The translations under genes were made by a program, and so were the position numbers. A stretch of DNA of 64,000 nucleotides from Halosegnis marinus (GTDB lineage Archaea; Halobacteriota; Halobacteria; Halobacteriales; Haloarculaceae): NCBI RefSeq assembly GCF_029338355.1, contig NZ_CP119802.1, positions 496,001 through 560,000 of the forward strand, written 5' to 3'. Below, piece by piece: positions 8,686 to 17,490 of this stretch (positions within the stretch are counted from its first letter, which is position 1; each line of letters opens with the position of its first letter). The notes under the pieces were generated by a model. The model had not been told where the DNA came from and did not search any database. It was given only the letters and a program-made list of their open reading frames with translations.

Positions 8686-8867
8686 CGTAACCCCCTCTTA
8701 CCTCCGCCCGCAGCCGGTTCTCCGCGAACCGTTCGACCGTCGAGACCCCCCGAGGCAATGAGTATAGAATACGTATCGGCGTATGAGAGCCTAAACGTTT
8801 CGTAGAGAAGAGTTAACGTAGCATGAAGCCGCGGAGGAGAGAACCGGGAGCGTCGGAGAGCCGCTCG
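8686..8867 (-). promoter_or_regulatory. Intergenic promoter region of secretion module 1
   Basis: This 182-base gap separates the two secretion modules. On the minus strand an AT-rich segment, including the palindrome ATACGTAT at 8769-8776 and TTCTATAC just beyond it, is a plausible TATA region for the ATPase starting at 8685. It would leave a leader of about 50-60 bases, longer than for most genes here. The part nearest 8868 follows the stop of the module 2 surface protein and may hold its terminator, though I see no strong poly-T run. No separate gene is evident; a 15-codon plus-strand frame at 8759 is not convincing. Confidence 0.4.
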
Positions 8868-10478
8868 CTACTGCGGCCCGACGAAGTACGTCGAGACGTC
8901 GCCGTTCTCGTAGACGAACGTGACGACGAAGAAGTCGCCCTCCACCACGTTGTAGCGTCCCTCCGGGACGGCGAAGGTGAACTCGTAGGTCTCGGTCGCA
9001 CTCCCCCCGATGGCCGCGAGCGAGACGGCCTCGAAGTCCCCGCCGACCTCGAGCGTCTCGCCGCCGAGCGTCACCGTCTCCGGGGTCGGCCGCCGCCGGG
9101 CGTTGTTCCCCGTGCCGACGTCGTACGACTCGGGGCTGTAGAAGGAGACGCGGGCCTGCTGTATCGTCCGCGTGTCGTCGCCGAGGTTCTCGAAGTCGAC
9201 GAGGACGCGACAGTCGTTGTCCGTGAGCGCCACCGTCCCGGTGCCGGTGTTCGGCGCGGTACAGCGGTCGTTCGTCGCCGCCGTCTGCCTGACGCTCCCT
9301 TGTCCGGCGGGGTTGAGGCCGCCGACACCGCCGTCGCTCGCGCCGGTGACCGTCACGTCGAACGTCACCCGTTCGTCGGCCTCGACCGTCCCGGAGCCGT
9401 CGAGGTCGGCTTCGGCCGTGACCGTGGCCGTCGAGACGCCCGCACGGGGCGTGAACGTCACCGACGCGGCGCCGGTCCCGTCGGTCGTCGCGGTCGTGCT
9501 CGACAGCGACCCGTCGGACGTCGAGAACGCCACCTCGACGCCCGGTTCGGGGTCGTTGAACGCGTCGCGCGCCTCGACGGTGAGGTCGCCGCCCGACTCG
9601 ACGGTCGGCGTCGCGTCGGGGGTGGTCAGGTACGTCGGGCCGGACCGCTCCGCGCCGCCGCCGACGGCCACGTCGGCCAGCGTGAGTTCGTACGTGCCGG
9701 GGGCGAACTCCACGGCGACCCCGCCGGGGGCGGCACGCACGTCGGTGACGTAGCCGCCGTTCTCGTCCAGTTCGCCGGAGAGGAACGACGCCCACTGGTC
9801 GGGCGTCAGGTCCGTCGAGAGCGTGACGACGAGCGGGTCCGAGGCGTCGCCCGTCACCCGGACCGTCTCCGTCTCCGCCGAGAGCGGGACGAGGTCGAGC
9901 GTGAGCGGCGACACCTGCGAGGCGCTCCGCGACCCGTCGAGCGCCACGAGGTCGATGGAGCGGCCGGAGACGAACGAGCCGTCGTCCACCTGCCGGACGC
10001 CGTTGTCGAAGCGGTTGTACACGACGCCGGCCTGATACGCCGTGGTCGGCGCGTCGTAGTAGTTGTACGGCGCCTCGTAGCGGAGGCGGCCGCTGTCGAA
10101 CGTGCGGGGGGTTCCGTCCCAGTAGTCGCCCGTCTCGCCGGCCGCGACGGCCCCCGAGACGGTGAAGTCGGCGTCCGTCGTCGAGAGCGTCCCCGCGACG
10201 GGCCCCGGATTGAACAGGACGAAGCGGTTCGGGTAGCTCACGCCCGCGGTGACGACCGTCGCGCGGTCGCGGCCGGTGGCGGCGACGGCGGCCGCGTCGG
10301 CGTCGAGCGACTGGAAGTCCCGCTGGAGCTGTTGGTTCTGGTCGAACTCGACCGCGCGGTTGGCGGACGGGACGGCGCTGGACTGGACGATGACGAGCAG
10401 CGAGACGAGCAGGCCGAACAGCAGGATGGCCCCGAGCAGTTCGGAGACGCCCCGGTCGTCGGAGTGGAGTCCTGTCAT
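8868..10478 (-). CDS. Pilin-like surface protein with Ig-like domain and EF-hand loop (module 2 substrate)
   Basis: A 536-residue exported protein paralogous to the one at 2859-4520. It starts MTGLHSDDRG, followed by VSELLGAILLFGLLVSLLVI, a prepilin-type signal with predicted cleavage after Gly10. A long beta-rich region follows. An Ig-like Big_1-type domain at about 287-377 ends in a textbook EF-hand loop, DLDGSGTVEADE (358-369), with acidic or Ser ligands at loop positions 1, 3, 5 and 12. Two cysteines (406, 423) may pair. The C-terminus (STYFVGPQ) resembles the paralogue's end (TYFVAT), which suggests a shared sorting or assembly role. Its ATG lies 2 bases after the platform gene's stop, so expression is probably coupled to the machinery. 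Confidence 0.84.
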   Translation of the reverse strand: MTGLHSDDRGVSELLGAILLFGLLVSLLVIVQSSAVPSANRAVEFDQNQQLQRDFQSLDADAAAVAATGRDRATVVTAGVSYPNRFVLFNPGPVAGTLSTTDADFTVSGAVAAGETGDYWDGTPRTFDSGRLRYEAPYNYYDAPTTAYQAGVVYNRFDNGVRQVDDGSFVSGRSIDLVALDGSRSASQVSPLTLDLVPLSAETETVRVTGDASDPLVVTLSTDLTPDQWASFLSGELDENGGYVTDVRAAPGGVAVEFAPGTYELTLADVAVGGGAERSGPTYLTTPDATPTVESGGDLTVEARDAFNDPEPGVEVAFSTSDGSLSSTTATTDGTGAASVTFTPRAGVSTATVTAEADLDGSGTVEADERVTFDVTVTGASDGGVGGLNPAGQGSVRQTAATNDRCTAPNTGTGTVALTDNDCRVLVDFENLGDDTRTIQQARVSFYSPESYDVGTGNNARRRPTPETVTLGGETLEVGGDFEAVSLAAIGGSATETYEFTFAVPEGRYNVVEGDFFVVTFVYENGDVSTYFVGPQ

Positions 10479-10480
10479 GG

Positions 10481-12652
10481 TCAGATGAAGGCGAAGGCGA
10501 CGGTGGCGACGATGACGAGCGCCAGCCCGAACTTCAGCCCCGTGAGGAGGCGGTTGTCGGCGAGCTTTCCGGCGAGGAGCCCGGAGCCGAACCCCTGTAT
10601 CACCGCGCTGTGGAAGAAGAGCGTCCGGTAGGTGTCGACGGGCACGTCGGTGAACGTGAGCGGCGACTCGATGCCGCCGCCGTACTCGGCCTGTTGCTCC
10701 GCGGCCTCGGCGATGGGCGTGAGGTAGTTCGCGTCGAGCATCAACACGACGACGAGGTACACCAGGTAGCCGATGACCACGATGGCGATGTACGACGACA
10801 TCTCCCGGGTCCGGGCACGCTCGAGCTTGTAGCGCGCCCGCGAGTCCTCCGCGGCGATGGCGAGCACGCGCGAGAGGTCGCCCGTCGACTCGAGCCCCTC
10901 CGCGAGCAGCCGGCTCGTCCGGGCGAGCTGTGGGACACGGGTACGCGCGCCGAACCCGAGCAGCGCGTCGCTCGTGGAGTGGTTCCAGACGATGTCGTTG
11001 CGGACCTTCCGGAGCTCGTTGGCGACGACGCCGCTGGTCGAGCGGACGACGAGCCCCAGTCCCTCCGTGAGGCCGATGCCCATCTTGTTCGCGCTCGAAA
11101 GGATGTTCAGCGTGTCGGGGAGCCGTCGGGCCAGCGACGACTCGATGCGGGTGCGCCGCTCGTAGTAGTACGACAGCGGCGTCGTCGCCACCACCAGCGG
11201 GACGACGACGAGCCACAGCGTGTTCTCGAACGGGCGCGCCGTCATCGCGGCGACGGAGAGGTCGGCGAGCCCGGCCGCGACGGCGAACGCCCCGACGCCG
11301 AGCGCGGCCGGCACCGAGAGCGCGAGGACGTAGGTCGGGTTGCTTCGAACCGGCCGGAGCGGCGCGCTCGCCAGCGAACGGAGCCGGTCGTACCGCCGCG
11401 TCCGCCGGTAGGCCGCGAACCGCTCGTCGTCCGGGTCGAACGCGACGTCGGCGGCGTCGAGGACGCGCTCGGGCGCGGGCACCGACCCCTGCTGGGTGAA
11501 CGGCTCGGAGAGCGTGTCCACGAGCACGAGGAAGGCCGCCATCCCGATGGGCATGACGAGGTAGACGAGCGCCGACAGCTGTGTCAGCGTCTGTCCCCCG
11601 ACCAGCGAGATGACGACGAGGATGACGACGAGGAACAGCGGCGCGGCGACGAACGAGACGATGAACACCTCCGAGAGGATGGAGAGCGTCTCCAGGAAGT
11701 CCTCCTGGGCGTCCATCGCCTCCTCCAGGTAGCCGCGCGCCTCGTCCTCCAGGAAGGGCGTCACCTGCCCGCCCGACTCCAGCACGGAGAGCAGGTCGTC
11801 GAGGAACTGTTCGAGGTTGTCGGAGGGCGTGACGTTGCGCGCGTTCTCGATGGCGGTCGTCAGGTCGTTGCCGAACACGTCGAGGTCGCGCACTATCGCG
11901 TCGAACTCCTTCGCCGTCTCGCCGTACGTGGACTCCGCCTCCGCGACCGACCGGACGACGCTCGACAGCGACGCGCCGCCGTGCGACAGCGCGTACATGT
12001 AGACGATGACGTGCGGGAGCGTGGTGTCTATCTTCTGTGTCCGCGTGACGACCTGCGCCCGGGGGTAGTAGCGGGCGAGCAGCCACGTCCCGAGCGCGAA
12101 CGAGACGGCCCCGAGGAGGACGACGACGAGCGAGCCGAACAGGACCCGGTAGTTCGAGAGGAAGACCGCCACCCCCCCGAGCCCGACGGTGTCGCGGACG
12201 GCCCCGAACAGCCCGGCCCGGGCGAAGGCGACGGCGAGGCCGACCCCGACGACGGCACCGAGCAGTCCGGCGAGGCCGGCGTAGGTGGCCGCGTCCGCGA
12301 GGTACTCGTCGTACGACCGGCCGATGCGAGCCTGATTGAGCACGCGCTGATAGCTCGCGTACTCGCCCGGTCGCGACCGGAAGAACGTGCGCAGGCGGCC
12401 GAACCGCCGGCGGTACTGCTCGCGCTCGGACGCGGTCGGGTCGCGCTGGCCCGACAGCCCCTCGATGACGTACTCAGGCGGGGGGTTCGTGTCGAGTTCG
12501 CCGACCGAGCGGTCGAACGACGGGTCCGACGCGACCGGGTCCCCGGTGCCGTCGACGTCGAGGTCTGCCGTCGCCTCGTCGAAGTCGAGCTCCGGCTCCC
12601 CGTCGGGGTCGTCGCCGGCCGTTCGGTCGGCCGGCTCGTCGTCCCGGCTCAT
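10481..12652 (-). CDS. Type II/IV pilus-type platform protein, two T2SSF domains (module 2)
   Basis: A 723-residue membrane protein with the same architecture as the module 1 platform. It has an acidic N-terminus ending near residue 65, then a DUF-like region with the shared motif RIGRSYDEYLADA. The first GspF domain (DTTLPHVIVYMYALSHGG, SDNLEQFLDDLLSVLESGGQ) and the second (PDTLNILSSANKMGIGLTEG) are each followed by membrane helices. The start overlaps the upstream ATPase stop by ATGA at 12649-12652. It is the expected partner of that ATPase and of the surface protein that starts 2 bases downstream. Family assignment is clear; whether it builds a pilus or secretes single proteins cannot be read from the sequence. 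Confidence 0.93.
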   Translation of the reverse strand: MSRDDEPADRTAGDDPDGEPELDFDEATADLDVDGTGDPVASDPSFDRSVGELDTNPPPEYVIEGLSGQRDPTASEREQYRRRFGRLRTFFRSRPGEYASYQRVLNQARIGRSYDEYLADAATYAGLAGLLGAVVGVGLAVAFARAGLFGAVRDTVGLGGVAVFLSNYRVLFGSLVVVLLGAVSFALGTWLLARYYPRAQVVTRTQKIDTTLPHVIVYMYALSHGGASLSSVVRSVAEAESTYGETAKEFDAIVRDLDVFGNDLTTAIENARNVTPSDNLEQFLDDLLSVLESGGQVTPFLEDEARGYLEEAMDAQEDFLETLSILSEVFIVSFVAAPLFLVVILVVISLVGGQTLTQLSALVYLVMPIGMAAFLVLVDTLSEPFTQQGSVPAPERVLDAADVAFDPDDERFAAYRRTRRYDRLRSLASAPLRPVRSNPTYVLALSVPAALGVGAFAVAAGLADLSVAAMTARPFENTLWLVVVPLVVATTPLSYYYERRTRIESSLARRLPDTLNILSSANKMGIGLTEGLGLVVRSTSGVVANELRKVRNDIVWNHSTSDALLGFGARTRVPQLARTSRLLAEGLESTGDLSRVLAIAAEDSRARYKLERARTREMSSYIAIVVIGYLVYLVVVLMLDANYLTPIAEAAEQQAEYGGGIESPLTFTDVPVDTYRTLFFHSAVIQGFGSGLLAGKLADNRLLTGLKFGLALVIVATVAFAFI

Positions 12653-14538
12653 AGCGGCGGGAGGTCGTAGCCGCGGTCGCGGATGCGCGCGACGACGTAC
12701 TCGGGGTCCTTCTCGTACAGCTGGACGACGGCCGCGACGTCGCGGTAGTCGTCGACGCCCTCCTCGATGAGGAAGCGGAGGACGCCCTCGCGGCGGGCTA
12801 TCTCGTCGTCGAGGTCCGCGTCGGTCCAGCCGCGCTCGTCGGCTATCTCGGCCATCACCGTGGACTCGCCGACCCGCTCGTGGGTGTCGGTGCGGGCGTC
12901 GCGGGCGAACACCTCGCGCGTCGGGAGCCCCGTCGGGTCGTCCTCGTCGGGGTCGAGCATCTCGATGACGCCCCGGTTGCGGCGGACGCGGTCCTCCCCG
13001 ACGTACGTCTGCGCCTGGATGGAGACGATGTCGAGGTCCTGTATCATCGCGCGCGGCACGGACAGCGGCGGGTTCTGGAGCCGGTTGAGCACCGTCTCGA
13101 TGGAGTCGGCGTGCATCGTGGTGTAGGCCGTGTGGCCGGTCCCCATCGCCTGGAAGAACGTCAGCGCGACCCGCTCCTCGGTACGTATCTCGCCGACGAG
13201 CAGGTACTCGGGGCGCTGGCGAAGGGCGGCCTGTAGGAGCCGGTACATCGACACCTCGCCGCGCCCCTCGTCGGAGGCGGAGGAGCGCGTCACGCTCTGT
13301 ATCCAGTTGTTGTGCGGGAGGTCGATCTCACGGGTGTCCTCGATGGTCACCACCTTCGCGTTCGGCGGGATGAAGAAGGAGACCGCGTTCATCGAGGAGG
13401 TCTTGCCCGACCCCGTGCCGCCGGCGAATATCAGGCTCTTGTTCGACTCGATGGCGAGCCAGAAGTACGCCATCTGCTCGACGGAGAAGGTGTTCCACTT
13501 CACGAGGTCGACCGGCGAGAAGGGGACGTCGGAGAACTTCCGGATGGTGAAGTTCGCGCCCCGGGTCGCCACCTCGCCGCCGAGGGTGAGCTGGAGGCGG
13601 GAGCCGTCCGGCAGCGAGGCGTCGAGCAGCGGGTCGGAGACGGAGATGCTCTTGCCCGCGCGCTGGGCCAGCCGGACGGCGAAGGAGGAGAGCCGGTCGG
13701 CGCCGAAGACGACGTTCGTCTCCAGGTCGCGGAAGGCACGGTGGTACACGTAGACGGGGACGTCGGCGCCGTCACAGGAGATGTCCTCGACGGCCGGGTC
13801 ACGCATGACGGGGTCGATGGGGCCGAAGCGCGTGAAGTCGCGCCGCAGGTAGTAGACGAGCTTGTGGAGCGAGACGGGCGCGACCGAGCGGGCGTGCTCG
13901 GCCACGAGGTCGATGACCTCCGTCTCGAAGACGGACTCCTTGGTGCGCTCGCCGCCGAGGTCGCGGTACATCAGGGAGTTGCGGAGGTACTCGACGAGGT
14001 CGCGGCGGACGTAGCTCTCGAACTCGTCGAGGGTCGGCTCGACGACGCGGTAGCGGTAGTCGCGGTCGGCCGGGTCGTAGAGGACGGTGACGTAGGCGTA
14101 CGGCTCGTTCACCCACGTCCGGTCTATCTCCTCGTACCGGTCGAGATACGAGAAGTCGAAGAAGCCGGTCCCGATGTCCTCGCGCGTCACGTCCCCGAAG
14201 CGGCCCTCGGCCGCCTCGAAGTGGTCGCGCACGTCCGCGAGCACCTCCTCGACGACGCGCTCCTGGTCGGGCAGGTCGTCGAGGTCGACCTCCAGTTCCC
14301 CCTCGTCGCCGCCGAGCGCGGCGAGGGCGCGGGAGCTGACGGTCCGGGCGTCGTAGTCGAGGTCGTCGGTGCCGTCGGAGAGTGCGTCGACCGCGGCGGG
14401 GGCCACCCCGGGCGCGTCGGTCGAGTCACGGGGGCCGCCGTCGTCCGACGCGAGCACGTCGGCGAGGGCGGCTGTGTCGTCGGTGGGCGGTGCGGTTTCC
14501 GCCGACGCCTCCCCCCCGCCGTCGGGTTCGTCGGTCAT
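12649..14538 (-). CDS. Type II/IV secretion-system ATPase (module 2)
   Basis: A 629-residue GspE/PilB-type motor, paralogous to that at 6616-8685. Walker A GGTGSGKTS is at 373-381; the Asp box (IEDTREIDLPH), Walker B (YLLVGEIR) and His box (TTMHADS) follow in the same spacing as in module 1. The N-terminal 90 residues are acidic and poorly conserved between the paralogues, while the motor domains are nearly identical. First gene of the second three-gene module. Start ATG 14538 has a CTTAAG element 25-30 bases upstream, so the transcript is probably leaderless. Confidence 0.94.
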   Translation of the reverse strand: MTDEPDGGGEASAETAPPTDDTAALADVLASDDGGPRDSTDAPGVAPAAVDALSDGTDDLDYDARTVSSRALAALGGDEGELEVDLDDLPDQERVVEEVLADVRDHFEAAEGRFGDVTREDIGTGFFDFSYLDRYEEIDRTWVNEPYAYVTVLYDPADRDYRYRVVEPTLDEFESYVRRDLVEYLRNSLMYRDLGGERTKESVFETEVIDLVAEHARSVAPVSLHKLVYYLRRDFTRFGPIDPVMRDPAVEDISCDGADVPVYVYHRAFRDLETNVVFGADRLSSFAVRLAQRAGKSISVSDPLLDASLPDGSRLQLTLGGEVATRGANFTIRKFSDVPFSPVDLVKWNTFSVEQMAYFWLAIESNKSLIFAGGTGSGKTSSMNAVSFFIPPNAKVVTIEDTREIDLPHNNWIQSVTRSSASDEGRGEVSMYRLLQAALRQRPEYLLVGEIRTEERVALTFFQAMGTGHTAYTTMHADSIETVLNRLQNPPLSVPRAMIQDLDIVSIQAQTYVGEDRVRRNRGVIEMLDPDEDDPTGLPTREVFARDARTDTHERVGESTVMAEIADERGWTDADLDDEIARREGVLRFLIEEGVDDYRDVAAVVQLYEKDPEYVVARIRDRGYDLPPL

Positions 14539-14561
14539 TGTCCGTCCGACGAACGAGGCCG

Positions 14562-14569
14562 ACTTAAGA
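14562..14569 (-). promoter_or_regulatory. TATA-like promoter of secretion module 2
   Basis: On the minus strand the sequence TCTTAAGT is centred about 27 bases before ATG 14538. That is the spacing expected for a haloarchaeal TATA box driving a leaderless transcript. It lies in the 42-base gap between this operon and the stop of the fumarylacetoacetase-family gene. Confidence 0.55.
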
Positions 14570-14580
14570 GCTTGTCCCGC

Positions 14581-15294
14581 TCACTCGACGACGGTGTTCC
14601 GGAGGATGCCGATACCCTCGTACTCTATCGCGACCTCGTCGCCCGGTTCGAGCAGGCCGGGGTTCGCGGGGCTGCCGAACGAGATCACGTCGCCCGGCCG
14701 GAAGGTGAACCGCTCGGAGAGGAAGCTGATGACCTCCCGCGGCTCGATGAACATGTTCTCGGTGTTGTCCTCCTGTCTGAGTTCGCCCGCGACGTGGGTG
14801 CGGATGTCGAGCCCCAGCGGGTCGACGTCGGCGACGACGGGGCCGAGCGGCGCGGAGCCGTCGAACGCCTTCCGCGCCGTGCGCCGCTCCTGGTCCAGAC
14901 AGTCGAGGTCGTTGAGTATCGTGTACCCCCACACGGCGTCGTCCACCTCGGACTCGGCGAGTTCGTGACACGGCTCCCCGATGACGGCCGCGAGCTCGCC
15001 CGCGTAGGTGAGTTCCTCGGTGAACGACGGGTACTCGATGTCGGCGCCGGGGTCGAGCAGCGAGGTCGGCCCCTTGATGAAGAAGTCCGGCTTCTCGGGC
15101 ACGTCGTACCCCATCTGTTCGACCTTCTCGCCGTAGTTGCGGCCGACGCAGTAGAACGCCGACGGCTCGCAGGGCGCGAGCAGGTCGTACTCGTCGGGGC
15201 CGTACTCGCCGTCGTCGGTCGTCACGACGCCGTCGTCGTAGTCGCCGACGGCAACGCCGTCGTCGGTGCGAACCCGCGCGTACTTGTCCGTCAT
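14581..15294 (-). CDS. Fumarylacetoacetate hydrolase-family protein
   Basis: A 237-residue FAH-fold protein. The family signature begins CVGRNYGEKVEQMG near 48-61. The conserved ELTYAGELAAVIGEPCHEL supplies metal-binding acids, and GYTILNDLDCLDQERRTARK is a family variant of the usual 'GYTvaNDvsaRD..rr'. The end is GDVISFGSPANPGLLEPGDE. Members hydrolyse or isomerise beta-diketo acids, or decarboxylate oxaloacetate, with a divalent metal. The changed 'NDLDCLDQE' segment makes the substrate uncertain. ATG 15294 gives the normal family length. A TTTAC element about 28 bases upstream supports that start. Confidence 0.85.
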   Translation of the reverse strand: MTDKYARVRTDDGVAVGDYDDGVVTTDDGEYGPDEYDLLAPCEPSAFYCVGRNYGEKVEQMGYDVPEKPDFFIKGPTSLLDPGADIEYPSFTEELTYAGELAAVIGEPCHELAESEVDDAVWGYTILNDLDCLDQERRTARKAFDGSAPLGPVVADVDPLGLDIRTHVAGELRQEDNTENMFIEPREVISFLSERFTFRPGDVISFGSPANPGLLEPGDEVAIEYEGIGILRNTVVE

Positions 15295-15375
15295 GTCCGA
15301 GCAGGGGAGGGGCGACAGTAAACCGCTGGCGGTCCCGGCGACCGGCTTTTTACGCGAGCGCCGAGTCCGCCCAGT

Positions 15376-16041
15376 ATGACCGTTCCGAAGGGGGTTGCCC
15401 GCGACACGCTGCTCGACGTGGTGGTCGGTTGGTACGCGGCCGGCGCGGCCGACGCGCCGGTCGATACGGCCGACGCCGCCGCGGCCGCGGGCTACTCGGA
15501 CGCGACGACCAGACAGACGCCCTTCCTCGAAGCCGTCGGCGTCCTCGACGCCGAGGGGCGCGACCACCGGCTCACCGACCGGGGCGCGGCGCTGGCCGCG
15601 GCGCTCGACGCGGGCGACGAGGCCGCCGCCCGCGAGCGGTTCTACACACTGCTCGCGGGGTGGCCGCCGACCGCGCAGGTGCGCGACCTGTTGCGGGGCG
15701 GGGCGATGACCGAGGACGAACTGCTCCCCCGGGTGGCGGACCTGACGGGCGCGGACCTCGACGCGGGGCGCGAGCGGGTCGGCTGTCGCACCCTGCTCGA
15801 CCTGTTCGCGTGGGCGGGCGCGCTCGACCGCACCGACGACGGCCGCTACCTCCCCGGCCGGGTGGAGACCCGCGCCGTCGAGCGCGAGCGGTCGGCGCTC
15901 ACCGTCGGAATCGAACTCTCCGTGGACGTGGACCCCGACGACGTGGAGAACCTCGTGCGGGCGGTCCGCTCGGGGCTCGACGACGAGGAGGCGACGCTGT
16001 CGGCGGAACTCGACGGCGTCACGGTCGAGGGCGAGGACTAA
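15376..16041 (+). CDS. Hypothetical protein with helix-turn-helix-like N-terminus
   Basis: A 221-residue soluble acidic protein. Residues 1-75 are helical with a winged-helix look: DTADAAAAAGYSDATTRQTP, then LEAVGVLDAEGRDHRLTDRG, typical of a wing in DUF5343-like or MarR-like modules. The middle (about 80-155) is helical and the last 50 residues form a beta-strand/acidic segment (LTVGIELSVDVDPDDVENLV). I know relatives only as haloarchaeal hypothetical proteins. A TTTTTAC element 27 bases before ATG 15376 supports the start. Its TAA interlocks with the stop of the convergent SRAP gene at 16038-16041. Confidence 0.75.
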   Translation: MTVPKGVARDTLLDVVVGWYAAGAADAPVDTADAAAAAGYSDATTRQTPFLEAVGVLDAEGRDHRLTDRGAALAAALDAGDEAAARERFYTLLAGWPPTAQVRDLLRGGAMTEDELLPRVADLTGADLDAGRERVGCRTLLDLFAWAGALDRTDDGRYLPGRVETRAVERERSALTVGIELSVDVDPDDVENLVRAVRSGLDDEEATLSAELDGVTVEGED

Positions 16042-16724
16042 CCCTCGACCTCCTCGACGACGGCGGGGTCGTCGTTCGCGGGACTGTTCACCCGCGTCGA
16101 GACGGGGTAGGCGTCCATCCCCCCGTCGTACGGGTCCAGGAGGTCGGTGTCGGGCGATTCGAGCCACGCGCGCTCCTCGTCGGGCGCGAGGACGACGGGC
16201 ATCCGGTGGTGGTAGTCGGACTGGAAGGCGTTCGCCTCGGTCGTGACGACGGTGAACGTCTCGACGGGGTCGTCGTCGCCCCCCGGCCCGCCCGCGCCGA
16301 AGTCGCCGAGGCCGGTCTGGGTCGTCTCGGGCTCCCACCGCTCCCACAGGCCGGCCATGGCGAACGGCTCGCCGTCGGCGCGGGTGATGCGGTACGGCTG
16401 TTTGCCCCCCTCGCGCTCGACCCACTCGTAGTAGCCGTCGGCGGGGACGAGACAGCGCCGGCGCTCGTAGGCGTCGGCGAACGCCGGCTTCTCCGCGACC
16501 GTCTCGGCGCGGGCGTTGATGAGCCCCGAGAAGTCGTCGTCCGCCCACGAGGGAATCAGGCCCCACCGCTGGTGGGTCACCTCGTCGGGGTCGTGGTTCG
16601 TCACGACCGGGAGCGACTGCGACGGCGAGGCGTTGTAGTGGGCCCGGTAGTCGTCGCCGACGCGCACGTCGAAGCGCTCGGCGAGCTCGTCCGGCGGGAG
16701 GAAGATACTGTAGCGGCCACACAT
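16038..16724 (-). CDS. SRAP/YedK-family (SOS response-associated) abasic-site protein
   Basis: A 228-residue protein of the SRAP family (bacterial YedK, human HMCES). It begins MCGRY; after Met removal, Cys2 is the residue that forms the thiazolidine crosslink with abasic sites in single-stranded DNA. Other family landmarks are NASPSQSLPVV, WGLIPSWADD, the NARAETV motif, CLVPADGYYEW, and the catalytic His in YHHRMPVVL. The expected role is protection of abasic sites in ssDNA. A Gly-rich insertion (GAGGPGGDDD, around 155-165) is unusual but lies in a surface loop. ATG 16724 is fixed by the need for Cys at position 2. Confidence 0.93.
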   Translation of the reverse strand: MCGRYSIFLPPDELAERFDVRVGDDYRAHYNASPSQSLPVVTNHDPDEVTHQRWGLIPSWADDDFSGLINARAETVAEKPAFADAYERRRCLVPADGYYEWVEREGGKQPYRITRADGEPFAMAGLWERWEPETTQTGLGDFGAGGPGGDDDPVETFTVVTTEANAFQSDYHHRMPVVLAPDEERAWLESPDTDLLDPYDGGMDAYPVSTRVNSPANDDPAVVEEVEG

Positions 16725-16818
16725 GCGCCCGTGTAGGCGACCGACCGGGAAAACAGTGCCCACGGATTCTAGACGGAGTTCGGCGAACGGTTTTGTCCGC
16801 CCCGCGCCTCCCCGACGT

Positions 16819-17490
16819 ATGAACAGACGGCGGTTCCTCGGGAGCGCGGCGCTCGCGGGCGCGACGACGCTCGCGGGCTGTGCGGGGTCCGGCGGCGGGG
16901 GCGACGGGAGCGACGGCGAACCGACCGGCACGCCCATCGACGAACACCCCGCGGCGGCCGACCTCGACGCCCAGCCGATGCTCGGCGAGACGACGGACAC
17001 GGTCATCGTCGCCTTCGAGGACCCGTCGTGTACGCTGTGTCGTCGCTTCGAGGAGAACACCTACCCCCGCATCGTCTCGGACCTCGTCGAGCCGGGCGAG
17101 GCCTCGTTCGTCTACCGCGGCTACCCCATCATCTACCCGTGGGGGGAGCCGGCCTCGGCGATACTGGAGGCGACCTACGCCGCCGACGCGGACGCCTTCT
17201 GGGCGCTGAAGGACCGCTACTACGCCGCGCAGGGCGACTTCTCGACCGAGAACGTGTACGAGGCCTCGCGCTCCTTCCTCGACACGGAGACCGAGGTGGA
17301 CGCCGAGGCCGTCGTGACCGCCGCGCGCGACGGGGAGTACGACGACGCCGTCGCGCTCGACGTCTCGGCCGGCGAGGCGCTGAACATCGGCCAGACGCCC
17401 GAGTTCTACCTGTTCGCCGACGGCGTCTACCGGACCGTGGTGCGCGGCGCACAGGGGTACGACGTGTTCGCGACGGCCCTGGGCCTGTGA
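16819..17490 (+). CDS. DsbA-like thioredoxin-fold lipoprotein (Tat lipobox)
   Basis: A 223-residue secreted lipoprotein. The N-terminus MNRRRFLGSAALAGATTLAG followed by Cys is a twin-arginine signal ending in a lipobox, typical of haloarchaeal lipoproteins. A Gly/Asp-rich linker follows. A thioredoxin fold comes next, with active-site CTLC (in EDPSCTLCRRFEENTYPRI, about 75-78) and the cis-Pro region GQTPEFYLFADG. It probably catalyses disulfide formation, reduction or isomerisation outside the membrane. The start is the ATG immediately before the twin Arg. The stop overlaps the GTG of a membrane protein that carries its own CxxC, suggesting a redox pair. Confidence 0.88.
   Translation: MNRRRFLGSAALAGATTLAGCAGSGGGGDGSDGEPTGTPIDEHPAAADLDAQPMLGETTDTVIVAFEDPSCTLCRRFEENTYPRIVSDLVEPGEASFVYRGYPIIYPWGEPASAILEATYAADADAFWALKDRYYAAQGDFSTENVYEASRSFLDTETEVDAEAVVTAARDGEYDDAVALDVSAGEALNIGQTPEFYLFADGVYRTVVRGAQGYDVFATALGL

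Noticed and set aside
8759-8806. 15-codon plus-strand frame in the gap between secretion modules
   Set aside because: No conservation can be judged; it lies over the predicted promoter and its codon use is unlike the genome.
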